Assembly (NCBI GenBank): GCA_016302405.1
Contig: JAEDNR010000045.1
Location: forward strand, 1-14,182
DNA length: 14,182 bases
Source of the DNA: Oscillospiraceae bacterium
GTDB taxonomy: Bacteria > Bacillota > Clostridia > Oscillospirales > Oscillospiraceae
Direction: 5' to 3'
Both the position numbers and the translations under genes were made by a program. How positions within the stretch are numbered: the stretch's first letter is position 1; each line of letters opens with the position of its first letter. The notes below the pieces were generated by a model that searched no databases, was not told the DNA's origin, and was given only the letters and a program-made list of their open reading frames with translations. Positions 6,746 to 14,182 of this stretch are shown here, piece after piece.

Positions 6746-7462
6746 TCAGTGAAGATGCTCTTCCAGCCGCTTCATGATCTCGGCGTAGGCTTCCTCCACA
6801 CCGCCCAGATCCCGGCGGAAACGATCCTTATCCAGCTTTTCGTGCGTCTTGCTGTCCCACAGGCGGCAGGTGTCAGGGCTGATCTCGTCGGCCAGAACAA
6901 TGGTGCCGTCAGCCAGGCGGCCAAACTCCAGCTTGAAGTCAACCAGCGTCACGCCGCAGGTCTGCCAGAAGCTCTTAAGGACCTCGTTGACCTTGAAAGC
7001 GTACTTTTCGATGGTATCCAGCTCCTCGGGGGTACCCAGCTTCAGGGCCAGGGCATGGTAACGGTTCAGCAGCGGATCGCCCAGCTCGTCATTTTTATAA
7101 GAGAACTCGATGGTGGGCTGGTCGAAGACGATCCCCTCCTCCACGCCGTACCGCTTGGCAAAGGAACCGGCGGAAATATTGCGGATGATGACCTCCAGGG
7201 GAACGATGGACACTTTCTTTACCAGGGTTTCCCGCTGATTCAGTTCCTTAACATAGTGGGTGGGAACGCCCTGCTTTTCCAGATATGCCATAAGGCGGTT
7301 GCTCATCTGGTTGTTGATGATGCCCTTACCCTGGATGGTGCCCTTCTTCAGTCCGTTGAATGCGGTGGCATCATCCTTGTACTCCACAATGTAGAGCGCG
7401 GGATCATCCGTTGCAAATACTTTCTTGGCCTTTCCTTCGTAAAGCTGCTCCAGCTTTTCCAT
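6746..7462 (-). CDS. purC: Phosphoribosylaminoimidazole-succinocarboxamide (SAICAR) synthase
   Basis: ATP-dependent ligation of CAIR with aspartate to SAICAR, the substrate of the PurB encoded two genes on. The 238 residues match the compact bacterial form. Motifs are LYEGKAKKVF at 7-16 (nucleotide-binding loop), PLEVIIRNISAGS (88-100, first family signature), LVDFKLEFG (173-181, second signature) and the metal/ATP-binding ADEISPDTCRLWD (191-203). The start is preceded by AAGGAGGA about ten bases upstream. It is the first gene of the minus-strand purine operon, has a leader of about 165 bases from the promoter at 7634-7662, and diverges from prs. Confidence 0.98.
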   Translation of the reverse strand: MEKLEQLYEGKAKKVFATDDPALYIVEYKDDATAFNGLKKGTIQGKGIINNQMSNRLMAYLEKQGVPTHYVKELNQRETLVKKVSIVPLEVIIRNISAGSFAKRYGVEEGIVFDQPTIEFSYKNDELGDPLLNRYHALALKLGTPEELDTIEKYAFKVNEVLKSFWQTCGVTLVDFKLEFGRLADGTIVLADEISPDTCRLWDSKTHEKLDKDRFRRDLGGVEEAYAEIMKRLEEHLH

Positions 7463-7482
7463 AAGAATTGTTTCCTCCTTAT

Positions 7483-7514
7483 CATGTATCTGCCCAAAGC
7501 AGAGGGTTTACATA
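7483..7514 (-). promoter_or_regulatory. Hairpin in the purC leader next to the ribosome binding site
   Basis: On the minus strand TATGTA (7509-7514) pairs with TACATG (7483-7488), largely as five or six pairs. Inside it TCTGC (7499-7503) pairs with GCAGA (7489-7493) around loop TTTGG, leaving a five-base bulge AACCC. The 3' side ends a few bases before the AAGGAGG of purC. It could modulate initiation. I could not match the leader to the purine, PRPP, ZTP or other riboswitch consensus that I remember. Confidence 0.35.
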
Positions 7515-7633
7515 CTTCCTTTCCGGCATGTGTAGTCCCCTCGGACAGAGGAAACCTGCCGCGTCGGAAGCTAAAAAGTGAAAAATGGAAACCAGCCCCG
7601 AAAATTCTCCAGACGCTTGCCTCCATCAGTGAA

Positions 7634-7662
7634 ATTTTACACGAAACGCCCATATTTGTCAA
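7634..7662 (-). promoter_or_regulatory. SigA-type promoter of the purCAB-guaA operon
   Basis: On the minus strand TTGACA (7657-7662), a 17-base spacer, then TAAAAT (7634-7639): a perfect -35 and a five-of-six -10. Transcription should begin near 7627, about 165 bases ahead of purC. Nothing as good is seen before purA, purB or guaA, so one long message is likely. I saw no clear paired B. subtilis-style PurR box beside it. Confidence 0.88.
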
Positions 7663-7665
7663 CTG

Positions 7666-7691
7666 AAAAGGGAAAAAACTTTTTCCCTTTT
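7666..7691. promoter_or_regulatory. 12-bp palindrome beside the purC -35 box
   Basis: AAAAGGGAAAAA (7666-7677) and its exact complement TTTTTCCCTTTT (7680-7691) are separated by two bases (AC). It lies three bases upstream of the purC -35 hexamer and about 85 bases before the prs -35. The two-base centre is too tight for an ordinary RNA hairpin loop but suits a dimeric DNA-binding protein, or a DNA bend at the divergent promoters. The role is inferred. Confidence 0.55.
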
Positions 7692-7777
7692 CCAGGCATT
7701 TCCGGAAAATAGGCGGAATGCAAGAAGACGTGGGAAAATCGCGGCTGATTTTCGGCGGTTTTTTTCCCTCGCATATG

Positions 7778-7807
7778 TTGCTTTTTCCCGGACAGGAATG
7801 GTATAAT
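7778..7807 (+). promoter_or_regulatory. Extended -10 promoter of prs
   Basis: TATAAT (7802-7807) is a perfect -10 preceded by TG at 7799-7800 (TGnTATAAT). A weaker -35, TTGCTT, sits at 7778-7783 with an 18-base spacer. The start would be near 7814, giving a leader of about 65 bases before prs. Confidence 0.85.
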
Positions 7808-7879
7808 GTTTCCATCCGGACTTACGGTCCAGACTTGGGCAGAATATAGAAAAATGACAAAAAGCGAGGTTAATCATTG

Positions 7880-8845
7880 ATGATTGCGTACGGAGATAAC
7901 ATAAAAATTTTCTGTGGCAACTCCAATCCCCAATTCGCTGAAACCATTTGCAGATCTCTGGGCGTTCCCCTTGGCCGTGCGGAAGTCAAGACCTTTGCGG
8001 ACGGTGAAGTTTCCGTCTCCCTGGAGGAAACCGTTCGCGGCGCGGACGTTTTTCTGGTCCAGTCAACCTGCAAGCCTGTCAACAACAACCTTATGGAGCT
8101 CCTTGTGATGACCGATGCCTGCCGCCGGGCTTCCGCCGGCCGGATCACCGCCGTCATTCCTTACTTCGGCTATGCCCGTCAGGACCGGAAAGCCAAGAGC
8201 CGGGATCCCATCTCCGCCAAGCTGGTGGCCAACATGATCACCGCTGCCGGGGCTGACCGGGTGCTTACCATGGACCTGCACGCTCCCCAGATCCAGGGCT
8301 TCTTCGATATCCCTCTGGACCACCTGCTGGGTAACCCCACCTTTGTGGACTATTATCTGAAAAAGTTCCCCGAGGATGTTTATAACCACGACGACTTTAT
8401 CGTGGTCTCCCCCGACGTCGGCTCCGTGGGCCGCGCCCGGGCCTTTGCCGCCAAGGTTCACATGGGCCTTGCCATTGTGGATAAGCGCCGCCAGAAGGCC
8501 AACGTGTGCGAGGTCATGAACATCATCGGTGATGTCAGAGGCAAGACCTGCATCCTCTACGACGACATGGTGGATACCGCAGGCTCCCTGTGCAATGCTG
8601 CCAAGGCCCTTGTAGAGGCCGGCGGCGCCAAAGCGATTTACGCCTGTGCTACCCATGGCGTTCTGTCCGGCCCTGCTTTCGAGCGGATCGAGAACAGCCC
8701 CATTCAGGAGATGGTATTCGTCAACACCATCCCCGAGCGGCAGAACACCCCCTCCGGCAAGCTCAAGTACCTGGATGTGGCTCCCGTGTTTGCCCGTGCC
8801 ATTGAGCATGTCCACGGCGGCACCTCCATTGCGGACCTGTTCTAA
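7880..8845 (+). CDS. prs: Ribose-phosphate pyrophosphokinase (class I PRPP synthetase)
   Basis: Transfers pyrophosphate from ATP to ribose 5-phosphate, giving PRPP for purine, pyrimidine, NAD, histidine and tryptophan synthesis. The 321-residue protein carries the class I features: FADGE (39-43), the ATP-loop segment YARQDRKAKSRDPISAK (98-114), DLHAPQIQGFFDIP (132-145), KRR (202-204), the PRPP-binding loop DDMVDTAGSL (228-237) and ATHGVLSGPA (257-266). The start is uncertain by one codon: GAGG at 7866-7869 is ten bases from this ATG and seven from a TTG at 7877, so initiation at TTG is possible. It begins a plus-strand run with pth and the membrane gene, and it diverges from purC, placing PRPP supply and purine synthesis on one control region. 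Confidence 0.97.
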   Translation: MIAYGDNIKIFCGNSNPQFAETICRSLGVPLGRAEVKTFADGEVSVSLEETVRGADVFLVQSTCKPVNNNLMELLVMTDACRRASAGRITAVIPYFGYARQDRKAKSRDPISAKLVANMITAAGADRVLTMDLHAPQIQGFFDIPLDHLLGNPTFVDYYLKKFPEDVYNHDDFIVVSPDVGSVGRARAFAAKVHMGLAIVDKRRQKANVCEVMNIIGDVRGKTCILYDDMVDTAGSLCNAAKALVEAGGAKAIYACATHGVLSGPAFERIENSPIQEMVFVNTIPERQNTPSGKLKYLDVAPVFARAIEHVHGGTSIADLF

Positions 8846-8848
8846 GCC

Positions 8849-9442
8849 ATGATCGGCGCTTCCAAAGATGCCTGGCTCATTGTTGGGCTGGGAAACCCAG
8901 GCCGGGAGTATGAAAACTCCCGGCACAACTGCGGCTTCCGGGCCATTGACCGGCTGGCTGGCCGCCTGGGGTGCAAAATTGATAAAGCGAAGTTCCAGGG
9001 CCTGTACGGAAAGACGCAGTACGGCGGAAAACCGCTGTATCTTCTCAAACCCCTGACCTATATGAATCTGTCCGGTCAGTCCGTGCTCCAGCTCAGCGCC
9101 TACTTTCAGATCCCGCCCCAGCGGATTATTGTCCTGTTTGACGATATTTCCCTGGAGCCCGGACGGCTTCGGGTCCGGGCGGAGGGTTCCGCCGGGGGCC
9201 ACAACGGCATCAAATCCGTCATCGCCCAGCTGGGAAGCGAGGCCTTTCCCCGGGTGAAGATCGGTGTTGGCGGGAAGCCCAATCCGGAGTACGATCTGGC
9301 AGCCTGGGTTCTGGGGTCCTTCCCGCCCGCGGAGGAAAAGGCCGTCAGCGCCGCGCTGAATGCCGCCGGGGACGCAGCCCTTACCATCATCGACAAAGGT
9401 GTACCGGAAGCCGCCAACAGATTTAACGGCTTTCATTCATAG
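8849..9442 (+). CDS. pth: Peptidyl-tRNA hydrolase
   Basis: Releases peptides from prematurely dissociated peptidyl-tRNA, recycling tRNA in the cytosol. The 197-residue length is normal for bacterial Pth. Visible active-site positions (E. coli numbering in brackets) are N16 [10] in GLGNPG, the catalytic H26 [20] in SRHNCGF, N73 [68] in YMNLSG, D98 [93] in LFDD, and N119 [114] in GGHNGI. The start lies three bases after the prs stop and has no recognisable Shine-Dalgarno site, so translation probably depends on coupling to prs. Linkage of prs, pth and mfd is common in Firmicutes; here an extra membrane gene separates pth from mfd. Confidence 0.97.
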   Translation: MIGASKDAWLIVGLGNPGREYENSRHNCGFRAIDRLAGRLGCKIDKAKFQGLYGKTQYGGKPLYLLKPLTYMNLSGQSVLQLSAYFQIPPQRIIVLFDDISLEPGRLRVRAEGSAGGHNGIKSVIAQLGSEAFPRVKIGVGGKPNPEYDLAAWVLGSFPPAEEKAVSAALNAAGDAALTIIDKGVPEAANRFNGFHS

Positions 9443-9457
9443 AAACGGGGGGACACC

Positions 9458-11047
9458 GTGCAGGAAAACCGTTCCATCAAACGCGGCATTTTCATTTTTA
9501 CCGCTCTTGCTCTCATTCTTCTGACCCGGCTCCCCGGCTTGATGCACAACAGCTTTCTGCATCCCGATGAGCCGGTATTTTACAATTCCGCCCGCAGCCT
9601 TGCCGCGTTCCTGACAGGGCAGGCGGATTCCTACACCCCTACCAAGTTCTATCCCGAGGGCGGATTCGTACTGCATATGCCCTTTCAGCTTCTGCAGCTT
9701 CTTTTCAGCAATGCCGAAGAGGACGGCCGTTTTATGGGGCGGATCGGCGGGTGCATTTATTTTCTTCTGGGCACAGCCATGGGATTGCAGCTGCTTCGTA
9801 AATTTTTTACAAGGGAGCTTTCCGCTTCCGCTGTCTATCTTGCAACCATGCTGTTCGGCCTGATGCACATTGAGCAGTCCCGGTACACAACCGGCGATAC
9901 CGGCTCTTTCTTTCTGCTGATGGTGCTACTTTACTTCAGTGCCAGGGGCATGGAAACGGAACGTCTGCGCTATTTTCTTCTTGCTGCCGCAGCAGGCGGT
10001 ATGCTGACTGCGATCAAATATCCGCTGATCTTTTTCCTGCTGATCCCCTATCTGGGCTTTCGGAAGGTTTTTTCCGGCAGCGATAAAAAGGCACGCTTCC
10101 TGGGCACCTGGAAAGCTGCCGGGTGCTTCCTTCTCGGTTTTCTGTTGCTCTCTCCCAAAACTCTGACAGATCCCACCTTTCTGTTTTGGACGGCGGCCCA
10201 TGAAACTCACAATTACATGGCTGGAACCAACCTGACTGAGGTGGGCGGCCCGGGAAATCATCTGCTTTCTGTTTCCCTCTATACATTGCTGTATTCCGGT
10301 GTGCCGCTGCTCACCGGCGTGACGATCTGGCAGGCCGGTAAGAATATCCGCTCCGCCAGGCACATGCAGGGCTGTGATTATCTTTTCCGTTTCCTGATTC
10401 CCTTGATAACAGCCGGCTTCTTCGTGTATAATCTTTTTGTCACCGCCGTTTTCATGCGCACCTACTACCCGTTTTTCGTCATCGTAGACCTGTATTGTGC
10501 CGCCCTTTGTGGGAAATGGCTCAGGCAGAAGGGCGCGAAACGGATTGCGGTGGTGATTCTTTGCCTGTTTATGGCATTGCGGGGCGGTTATTATCTGTAT
10601 ATCCTTGCCGAGGATTCCGGCAAGGACGCCATGCAGGAAGTGATTTCCTCCATCCCGGAGGAACAATACACCTCCATTATCGAACTGAAGCCCGGAAAAA
10701 TGGCTTTTTTTCAGGAGGATCTCCCTGAGAAAGCGTTTCAGGCAATGGATCTGGCGGATGAACGGTTTGACACGCCGGAGGGAATGGTCCTGCGGGAGGG
10801 AGAGCTTCTGATCTCCACCTACCAGGAATACGGCATTGGTACACCGTACTGTCTGCCCATTTCCCACAGCACCGTGCAAAGTTATATCGACCGGTGGACG
10901 GACTTCAAGCAGATCAACGGTCAATATGAGGTCGGCAGGCTGTATCCTGATTCCTATTACACGCTTTTTGGTTTTTGGATCAAGGGAACCACCGGCATGT
11001 ACTTTGAATTTCCCTGCAATATTTTCTACCTGCGTCCAATTCAATAG
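9458..11047 (+). CDS. Multi-pass membrane protein, GT-C/ArnT-like glycosyltransferase candidate
   Basis: A 529-residue integral membrane protein with roughly ten hydrophobic helices in the first ~380 residues (the first about 9-26, the last about 358-378) and a soluble C-terminal tail of ~150 residues. The first outside loop contains HPDEP (35-39), the acidic motif expected of GT-C enzymes that use lipid-linked sugars. RFMGRIGG (about 91-98) and SRYTTGDTGSFFLL resemble motifs of the ArnT/PMT (GT39, GT83) group, so I infer transfer of a polyprenyl-phosphate sugar to an envelope acceptor. The substrate is unknown. The start is GTG at 9458 with GGGGGGA four bases upstream; the next in-frame ATG would remove the first helix. 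It follows pth by 15 bases and precedes a terminator-like hairpin. Codon use seems slightly more TTT/CTT-rich than in its neighbours, which may just reflect membrane composition. Confidence 0.72.
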   Translation: MQENRSIKRGIFIFTALALILLTRLPGLMHNSFLHPDEPVFYNSARSLAAFLTGQADSYTPTKFYPEGGFVLHMPFQLLQLLFSNAEEDGRFMGRIGGCIYFLLGTAMGLQLLRKFFTRELSASAVYLATMLFGLMHIEQSRYTTGDTGSFFLLMVLLYFSARGMETERLRYFLLAAAAGGMLTAIKYPLIFFLLIPYLGFRKVFSGSDKKARFLGTWKAAGCFLLGFLLLSPKTLTDPTFLFWTAAHETHNYMAGTNLTEVGGPGNHLLSVSLYTLLYSGVPLLTGVTIWQAGKNIRSARHMQGCDYLFRFLIPLITAGFFVYNLFVTAVFMRTYYPFFVIVDLYCAALCGKWLRQKGAKRIAVVILCLFMALRGGYYLYILAEDSGKDAMQEVISSIPEEQYTSIIELKPGKMAFFQEDLPEKAFQAMDLADERFDTPEGMVLREGELLISTYQEYGIGTPYCLPISHSTVQSYIDRWTDFKQINGQYEVGRLYPDSYYTLFGFWIKGTTGMYFEFPCNIFYLRPIQ

Positions 11048-11049
11048 GC

Positions 11050-11078
11050 AACCGCTAAAAACTGCTTTTTGCGGTTTT
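11050..11078 (+). terminator. Terminator-like hairpin after the membrane gene
   Basis: AACCGC (11050-11055) pairs with GCGGTT (11071-11076); inside it, after a one-base bulge, AAAAA (11057-11061) pairs with TTTTT (11066-11070) around loop CTGC. A short T run follows. It starts just after the TAG of the membrane gene and probably ends the prs-pth transcript at least partly. Confidence 0.6.
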
Positions 11079-11128
11079 GGGTGAGAGATTTTGTTCTGAT
11101 AAAAGTTTTGGAAATTCCGGAATACTTG

Positions 11129-11157
11129 TTGATTGCGGGATTTTCAAAACGCATTAT
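11129..11157 (+). promoter_or_regulatory. Weak candidate promoter for mfd
   Basis: TTGATT (11129-11134), a 17-base spacer and CATTAT (11152-11157) match four of six consensus bases at each hexamer. The position between the upstream terminator and mfd is sensible, but chance matches of this quality are common. No better candidate was seen in the 284-base gap. Confidence 0.3.
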
Positions 11158-11229
11158 CAGGGCAAAAGGTCCGTCCACAACCCAAAAGGGTACTTTTTAG
11201 AGGTGCCCAATAAGCTTTTACACATAGAA

Positions 11230-11255
11230 CGGAAAGGGGTTTTGTCCCCTTTCCG
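11230..11255 (+). terminator. Perfect 10-bp hairpin upstream of mfd
   Basis: CGGAAAGGGG (11230-11239) pairs with CCCCTTTCCG (11246-11255) across a six-base TTTTGT loop. It is followed on the plus strand by only CTTTG, so it is a weak or partial terminator, or a leader structure about 75 bases before the mfd start. If the promoter at 11129-11157 is real, it lies inside the mfd leader and could act as an attenuator. Confidence 0.45.
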
Positions 11256-11331
11256 CTTTGTGCCGTGGAAAGAAATGTCGTTTTGACCGTGCGCCCGGCA
11301 GCAAAAACCGTTTGCGCGCTTGAGGTACTTT

Positions 11332-14182
11332 ATGGAACAGCTTATTCATTTGCTTCACACCATTCCCGAATACCGCACTCTCCTGGAGGCACTGGAGGAG
11401 AACCGAACCACCGCAGTCACCGGCATCGGTCAGATCAACCGCAGCCATCTGATCGCGGGCCTGTGTCAGGACGCAAAGCGGCCCCTGGTCATCGTGTGCC
11501 AGGATGACATTGCCGCCCGGCGTCTTCAGGAGGACCTGAAAGACTTTCTGGGCGTAACCGTCCCCATTCTTCCCGGGCGGGAGCTGACCCTCTATGACGC
11601 GGCTGCCGTCTCCCGGGCCTGGGAGCAGAAGCGCATCGGGCAGCTTTTTTCCCTTTCCCAGGGGGAAACCCCCATTCAGATCTTTACCTGGGAATCTCTG
11701 AGCCTTCGGACCATGCCCCCCGCCGTAATGAAGGCCGCAGCTTTCACACTGGAGGTTGGAAAGGAATACCCGCTGGAAGAGCTTGCCGCCCGGCTCACTG
11801 CCGCGGGCTACAACCGCTCCCCCATGGTAGAGGGCGTGGGCCAATTTACCGTCCGGGGCGGCATCGTGGACATTTACTCCCCTGGCGCTGACAGTCCTGT
11901 CCGGGCAGAGTTCTTTGGTGACGAGCTGGATACCCTTGCTTTCTTTGACACGGACACCCAGCGGCGGGGAGAGAATCTTTCCTCTGCCCGGATCCTTCCC
12001 GTGGCGGAGACCGTACCGACGCTGCATCCCAAGGGCATTTCCGGTCTTTGCAAGGATCTTCACAGTCTCATCGCCCGCCAGAACCGGCGGAAAAATGTCA
12101 ACGCCGCCCTGGTCGCTACTCTGACAAAGGATCTTGGCAAATACGAAAACGGTCTGTCCACCGCCGCTTCCGACCGGTATATGGCCCTTATCTATCCGGA
12201 AAACGCCACCGCAATGGACTATGTTCCGGAAAGCGCTCTCTTTGTGGTCTGTGACCACAGTTCCCTTCAGCGCACCGCCCGGACCCGGACGGAGGAAATG
12301 GGTATGCTCCTGGACAGCTCCCTACAGTCCGGCCTTGCCGCCGGGGAGCTGTGCGACTACTGCTGCCAGTGGGAGGACTTCTGCGGAAAGCTTCGGGGAA
12401 GGTGCGCCGTTTATTTTGACGCTTTCGCCGGTTCCGCCTATCCCGCTGACTGTGTGCCAAAGCTGCTGCTTCCCATGTCCGCCAAGCAGCTGCCCAGCTA
12501 CGGCGGCAGCATGGATACTGCCGCGGCAGACCTCAGCTACTATCAGAAAATGGAATTTGGCTCCCTGGTGCTCTGCGGCACCCGCCGCCGGGCGGAGCTT
12601 CTTCAGCAGATGCTTCGGGAGAAAGGACTGTCTTCTTTTCTTGCCATTCCCCTGACGACCCTCCCACAGCCCGGTCAGATTCTCCTTACCGAGGGAACGC
12701 TGCCCTACGGCATGGAGTATCCCATGTCCAAGATCGCCGTTCTCACCGAGGGGCAGCTCATCGCCAAACGGGAAACCCGGCGTAAACCGAAGAAATCTGC
12801 CACCAACCGGCAGAAGCTGAACTCCTTTACAGACCTTTCCCCGGGAGACCTGGTGGTTCATGAGAACTACGGTATCGGCCGCTTCATGGCCATGGAGCAG
12901 ATCAAGGTTGACGGGGCTGTCAAGGACTATATTAAGATCGCCTACCAAGGCTCCGACACCCTGTTTGTTCCCGCCACCCAGCTGGACCTTGTGAGCAAGT
13001 ACATCGGAGGCGGCGGGGATGACAGTAACGTCCGTCTCAATAAGATCGGCTCCGATGCCTGGCAGAAAACCAAGGCCAAGGCCCGGAAAGCCGCCAAGGA
13101 CATGGCCGGGGAACTGATCCAGCTCTACGCCGCACGGAAGCGGCAGCCGGGGTATGCCTTTGCGGCGGATGCCCCCTGGCAGAAGGAATTTGAAGACAAC
13201 TTCCCCTACCCGGAAACCGACGACCAGCTCCGGTGTATCGCGGACATCAAGCATGACATGGAATCACCCACTCCCATGGACCGGCTGCTCTGCGGCGATG
13301 TGGGTTTTGGCAAAACCGAGGTAGCCCTCCGGGCGGTGATGAAAGCCGTAATGGATGGCAAGCAGGCCGCTATTCTGGTTCCCACCACGGTGCTTGCCCA
13401 GCAGCACTATCAGACCGCCGTGGAGCGCTTCCGGGGCTTCCCGGTGAATATCGATGTGCTCAGCCGATTCCGCACCCCAAAACAGCAGCAGAAGACCCTT
13501 TCCGACCTGCGCAGCGGCAATGTGGACCTCATCATCGGAACCCATAAGCTGCTGCAGAAGAATATCGAGTTTAAGGATCTGGGTCTTTTGGTGGTGGACG
13601 AAGAGCAGCGCTTCGGTGTCAGCCATAAGGAAAGGCTGAAAGAGATCTCCAAGGGTGTGGACGTGCTGACCCTCTCCGCAACCCCCATCCCCAGGACCCT
13701 CAACATGGCCCTGTCCGGGATCCGGGACATGTCCACCATTGAAGAACCCCCCGCGGACCGGTATCCCGTACAGACCTTTGTCATGGAATACAGCGCCCCC
13801 ATTATCGACGACGCCATCCGCCGGGAGACGGAGCGAGGCGGTCAGGTCTTCTATCTGCACAACCGTACGGAGACAATCGACCAGTGCGCCGGCGCTCTGC
13901 GCAGGCGGATCCCAGGCATCACCGTAGGCGTGGCCCACGGGCAGATGACCGAGGATGCCCTGGCAGACGTTATGCATGCCACAGCGGAGGGGGAAATCCA
14001 GGTGCTGGTGTGCACCACCATCATCGAAACCGGCCTGGACATTCCCAATGCCAACACCCTGATCATTGAAAACGCGGACCGGTTTGGCCTGAGCCAGCTT
14101 CACCAGCTGCGGGGCCGGGTGGGCAGATCCACCCGCCACGCCTACGCCTACTTCACCTACCGGCCGGACAAGAACCTGACGG
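11332..14182 (+). CDS. mfd: Transcription-repair coupling factor, 3' end beyond the window
   Basis: The frame stays open to the right edge, giving 950 complete codons; Mfd is usually about 1150-1180 residues, so the C-terminal TRG tail and domain 7 lie outside. Mfd displaces RNA polymerase stalled at DNA lesions and recruits UvrA. The N-terminal UvrB-homology part includes RGGIVDIYSP (175-184). The RNA-polymerase interaction domain starts near SPGDLVVHENYGIG (503-516). The RecG-like translocase shows Walker A GDVGFGKT (655-662), DEEQ (756-759), LSATPIPRT (781-789), TTIIETGLDIP (895-905) and QLRGRVGRS (925-933). The ATG is preceded by GAGG six bases upstream. The gene is separated from the prs-pth-membrane gene run by two hairpins and probably has its own promoter. 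Confidence 0.98.
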   Translation, partial: MEQLIHLLHTIPEYRTLLEALEENRTTAVTGIGQINRSHLIAGLCQDAKRPLVIVCQDDIAARRLQEDLKDFLGVTVPILPGRELTLYDAAAVSRAWEQKRIGQLFSLSQGETPIQIFTWESLSLRTMPPAVMKAAAFTLEVGKEYPLEELAARLTAAGYNRSPMVEGVGQFTVRGGIVDIYSPGADSPVRAEFFGDELDTLAFFDTDTQRRGENLSSARILPVAETVPTLHPKGISGLCKDLHSLIARQNRRKNVNAALVATLTKDLGKYENGLSTAASDRYMALIYPENATAMDYVPESALFVVCDHSSLQRTARTRTEEMGMLLDSSLQSGLAAGELCDYCCQWEDFCGKLRGRCAVYFDAFAGSAYPADCVPKLLLPMSAKQLPSYGGSMDTAAADLSYYQKMEFGSLVLCGTRRRAELLQQMLREKGLSSFLAIPLTTLPQPGQILLTEGTLPYGMEYPMSKIAVLTEGQLIAKRETRRKPKKSATNRQKLNSFTDLSPGDLVVHENYGIGRFMAMEQIKVDGAVKDYIKIAYQGSDTLFVPATQLDLVSKYIGGGGDDSNVRLNKIGSDAWQKTKAKARKAAKDMAGELIQLYAARKRQPGYAFAADAPWQKEFEDNFPYPETDDQLRCIADIKHDMESPTPMDRLLCGDVGFGKTEVALRAVMKAVMDGKQAAILVPTTVLAQQHYQTAVERFRGFPVNIDVLSRFRTPKQQQKTLSDLRSGNVDLIIGTHKLLQKNIEFKDLGLLVVDEEQRFGVSHKERLKEISKGVDVLTLSATPIPRTLNMALSGIRDMSTIEEPPADRYPVQTFVMEYSAPIIDDAIRRETERGGQVFYLHNRTETIDQCAGALRRRIPGITVGVAHGQMTEDALADVMHATAEGEIQVLVCTTIIETGLDIPNANTLIIENADRFGLSQLHQLRGRVGRSTRHAYAYFTYRPDKNLT

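Noticed and set aside
7463..7627. Guanine/adenine, PRPP (ykkC-type) or ZTP riboswitch in the purC leader
   Set aside because: I compared the leader with the consensus cores that I remember and found none convincing, so it is not called as a riboswitch.
3929..7666. A 1245-codon open frame on the plus strand, antisense to purB, purA and purC
   Set aside because: The three genes lie in one frame and rarely use TTA, CTA or TCA codons, so their exact antisense register stays open. The product is low-complexity (G/H/Q/L-rich) and matches no family; the minus-strand proteins are unmistakable.
8063..9436. A 457-codon minus-strand frame opposite prs and pth
   Set aside because: It is the same antisense-codon effect over two clearly recognised plus-strand genes.
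11077..11286. A 69-codon plus-strand frame in the gap before mfd
   Set aside because: No ribosome site, it overlaps the terminator-like hairpin and runs through a second hairpin, and the peptide has no recognisable features.

Overview
The window looks like a chromosomal segment of a gut-type, moderately GC-rich Firmicute, most likely an Oscillospiraceae-like member of the Clostridia. That placement is inferred from strong AGGAGG-type Shine-Dalgarno sites, SigA-type promoters, the prs-pth-mfd gene order, a long PurB resembling the animal enzyme, and GC-biased codon use. Nothing was searched, so the taxonomy is a guess. Most of the window is housekeeping sequence.

Layout: Positions 1-558 hold no gene that I can support. 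They carry a 152-base perfect tandem duplication and a ~259-base intergenic repeat element. A minus-strand pair follows: a fumarylacetoacetate hydrolase (FAH) family enzyme (880-1722) and a small three-helix membrane protein (559-864), driven by a near-consensus promoter at 1858-1886. A second copy of the repeat, inverted, lies at 1981-2240, so the two-gene unit sits between inverted repeats. A 13-bp hairpin at 2260-2293 closes the next operon.

The centre is a minus-strand purine operon, transcribed purC-purA-purB-guaA (7462 down to 2357). PurC makes SAICAR, PurB cleaves SAICAR and later adenylosuccinate, PurA commits IMP to AMP, and GuaA converts XMP to GMP. Facing away from it is prs (7880-8845), which makes PRPP, the starting substrate of purine synthesis. 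The 414-base divergent region between purC and prs holds a strong promoter for each side and a 12-bp palindrome beside the purC -35 box.

On the plus strand prs is followed by pth (peptidyl-tRNA hydrolase), a GT-C-like multi-pass membrane glycosyltransferase candidate, a hairpin-rich 284-base gap, and mfd (transcription-repair coupling factor), which runs off the right edge.

I found no CRISPR array, tRNA or rRNA, phage module or recognisable defence system. The least ordinary points are the BIME-like repeat built from two related hairpin modules in opposite orientation, its inverted copies around the FAH/membrane-protein pair, a PurA with substitutions at several substrate-contact positions, and the palindromic purC/prs control region.
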